A DNA stretch of 29,423 nucleotides from contig JAMPIC010000023.1 of the NCBI GenBank assembly GCA_023663025.1, positions 1 through 29,423 of the forward strand, read 5' to 3'. Positions 28,843-29,423 of this stretch are shown here, piece by piece. This DNA comes from Prevotella sp. (lineage in GTDB: Bacteria; Bacillota; Clostridia; Oscillospirales; Ruminococcaceae). Under the pieces are notes generated by a model. That model searched no databases and had not been told where the DNA came from. It saw only the letters and a program-made list of their open reading frames with translations. Every line of letters starts with the position of its first letter. Position 1 is the stretch's first letter. The position numbers and the translations under genes were made by a program.

Positions 28843-29358
28843 ATGGACACTATAACACAAAACATGCGGTTTCGTCAATATCTAATGAAGTACGCCGAAA
28901 AAAATGGAGCAGCAAAGGCGTCGCGCAAGTACAGCAAGGCGCGGTCGTACATCTCTGCTTTTGGCTAAAGCATTGGGATGGCAGTTATCGAATCGCTTGC
29001 CGAGCAGTCAAAAAAACGCACAGCCATCCCTCTCAGCACACCGAAGAAGAGATCAAGATGATTTGCAGCTGCCGCCGCCGCAATACGGAACTTGGTCTTA
29101 CCGAACTTTGGCACAGGCTTTTGAATTCACTAACCGCTTTTCCCCTGCAAAGAGGGATAAGCCTGCACTCTTTGAAAGCACCTTGGCTCGTCTTGGAGTT
29201 AAACATAAGCCGATTCGTCCGTATACTCCTCGCCGCAATGGTAAAGTTGAGCGTTCGCACTGCGAAGATCACAACAAATTCTACTCTTGCCACAGTTTTT
29301 ACTCTTGCGCTGACATATGCGTCCGCTTAATTGGTTGTCGCCTATCGAATTCCTGTAA
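28843..29358 (+). pseudogene. decayed DDE transposase (IS481/IS3-like)
   Basis: The frame begins MDTITQNMRFRQYLMKYAEKNG, a winged-helix-like N-terminus of a DDE transposase. It ends early because one T is missing in the TTTT run near 28961; restoring it would give a continuous reading through FWLKHWDGSYR. Homology goes on in the next frame through THSHPSQHTEEEIKMI. An internal deletion then removes roughly the first half of the catalytic core, and a third frame resumes at FEFTNRFSPAKRDKPALFE with PYTPRRNGKVERSH. Another small deletion precedes MRPLNWLSPIEFL and the stop at 29356-29358. About half of a normal transposase length remains and the gene is inactive. The family name is a best guess. 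Confidence 0.85.
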
Positions 29359-29388
29359 GCGTCAAATAACGTAAGCGTCAAATAATAC
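29355..29388. repeat. short tandem repeat at the IS right end
   Basis: GTAAGCGTCAAATAA occurs twice in a row, with AC variation between copies. It lies just after the transposase remnant, and the terminal repeat of the IS is probably near here, but the window ends before this can be decided. Confidence 0.5.
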
Positions 29389-29423
29389 CCACCTTTACGC
29401 CCACAAAATTTGTGATAAAATAG

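Noticed and set aside
28668..28865. 65-codon minus-strand open frame at the IS left end
   Set aside because: It runs through the promoter of the small RNA and antisense to the transposase start; no ribosome binding site or family.
1..29423. tRNA, rRNA genes or a replication origin
   Set aside because: No cloverleaf with a TTC-loop consensus, no rRNA segments and no DnaA-box cluster were noticed.

Overview
The window looks like chromosomal DNA of a low-to-mid GC Gram-positive anaerobe of the class Clostridia, probably an Oscillospiraceae/Ruminococcaceae-type gut organism. The evidence is the strong AGGAGG-type ribosome binding sites, the clustered recJ - rel - MBL hydrolase - hemZ block typical of Clostridia, an oxygen-sensitive BadF/HgdB-type activase/dehydratase pair, a Na/Pi symporter with a PhoU tail, and an ECF sigma / DUF4179 anti-sigma pair. 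Placement below class is inference.

Layout. Positions 1-2566 are visibly more AT-rich than the rest and hold the end of an integrated element. It carries a gene of the LPO_1073/Vpar_1526 type that runs off the left edge, a small one-TM protein overlapping it, and a serine recombinase whose gene begins about 330 bp from the 3' end of rlmD. A chromosomal minus-strand block follows: rlmD, a zinc-ribbon protein, a nitroreductase, then hemZ, MBL hydrolase, bifunctional rel and recJ. A divergent Na/Pi symporter gene (plus strand) comes next. Then come the HgdB-like and BadF-like genes, an orphan RelB/DinJ antitoxin, nadC, an Ada-type zinc protein, a flavin reductase, a sirtuin, folA, a DUF6199 protein and thyA, followed by mgtE with a long leader. 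The right part has a papain-like protein (plus strand), a polysaccharide deacetylase, the anti-sigma/sigma pair, a likely small RNA and a decayed insertion sequence.

Several genes fit together. thyA and folA form the dTMP/folate pair. nadC makes an NAD precursor and the sirtuin consumes NAD. The rel gene controls (p)ppGpp and overlaps recJ. The sigma factor and membrane anti-sigma are a signalling pair.

The intergenic spaces hold a family of GC-rich palindromes beginning TGTAGGG, six loci in all, one of them a nested composite. The most interesting items are: (1) a 13-residue motif Q-x-A-G-x-x-S-x-Q-x-Q-x-G present three times across the two overlapping genes of the integrated element; (2) an mgtE leader with a consensus promoter, a 30-codon ORF and a hairpin just after its stop codon; (3) a roughly 87-nt transcription unit with its own promoter and intrinsic terminator upstream of the sigma gene; (4) the nested palindromic repeat between a consensus promoter and a gene that has no ATG start.
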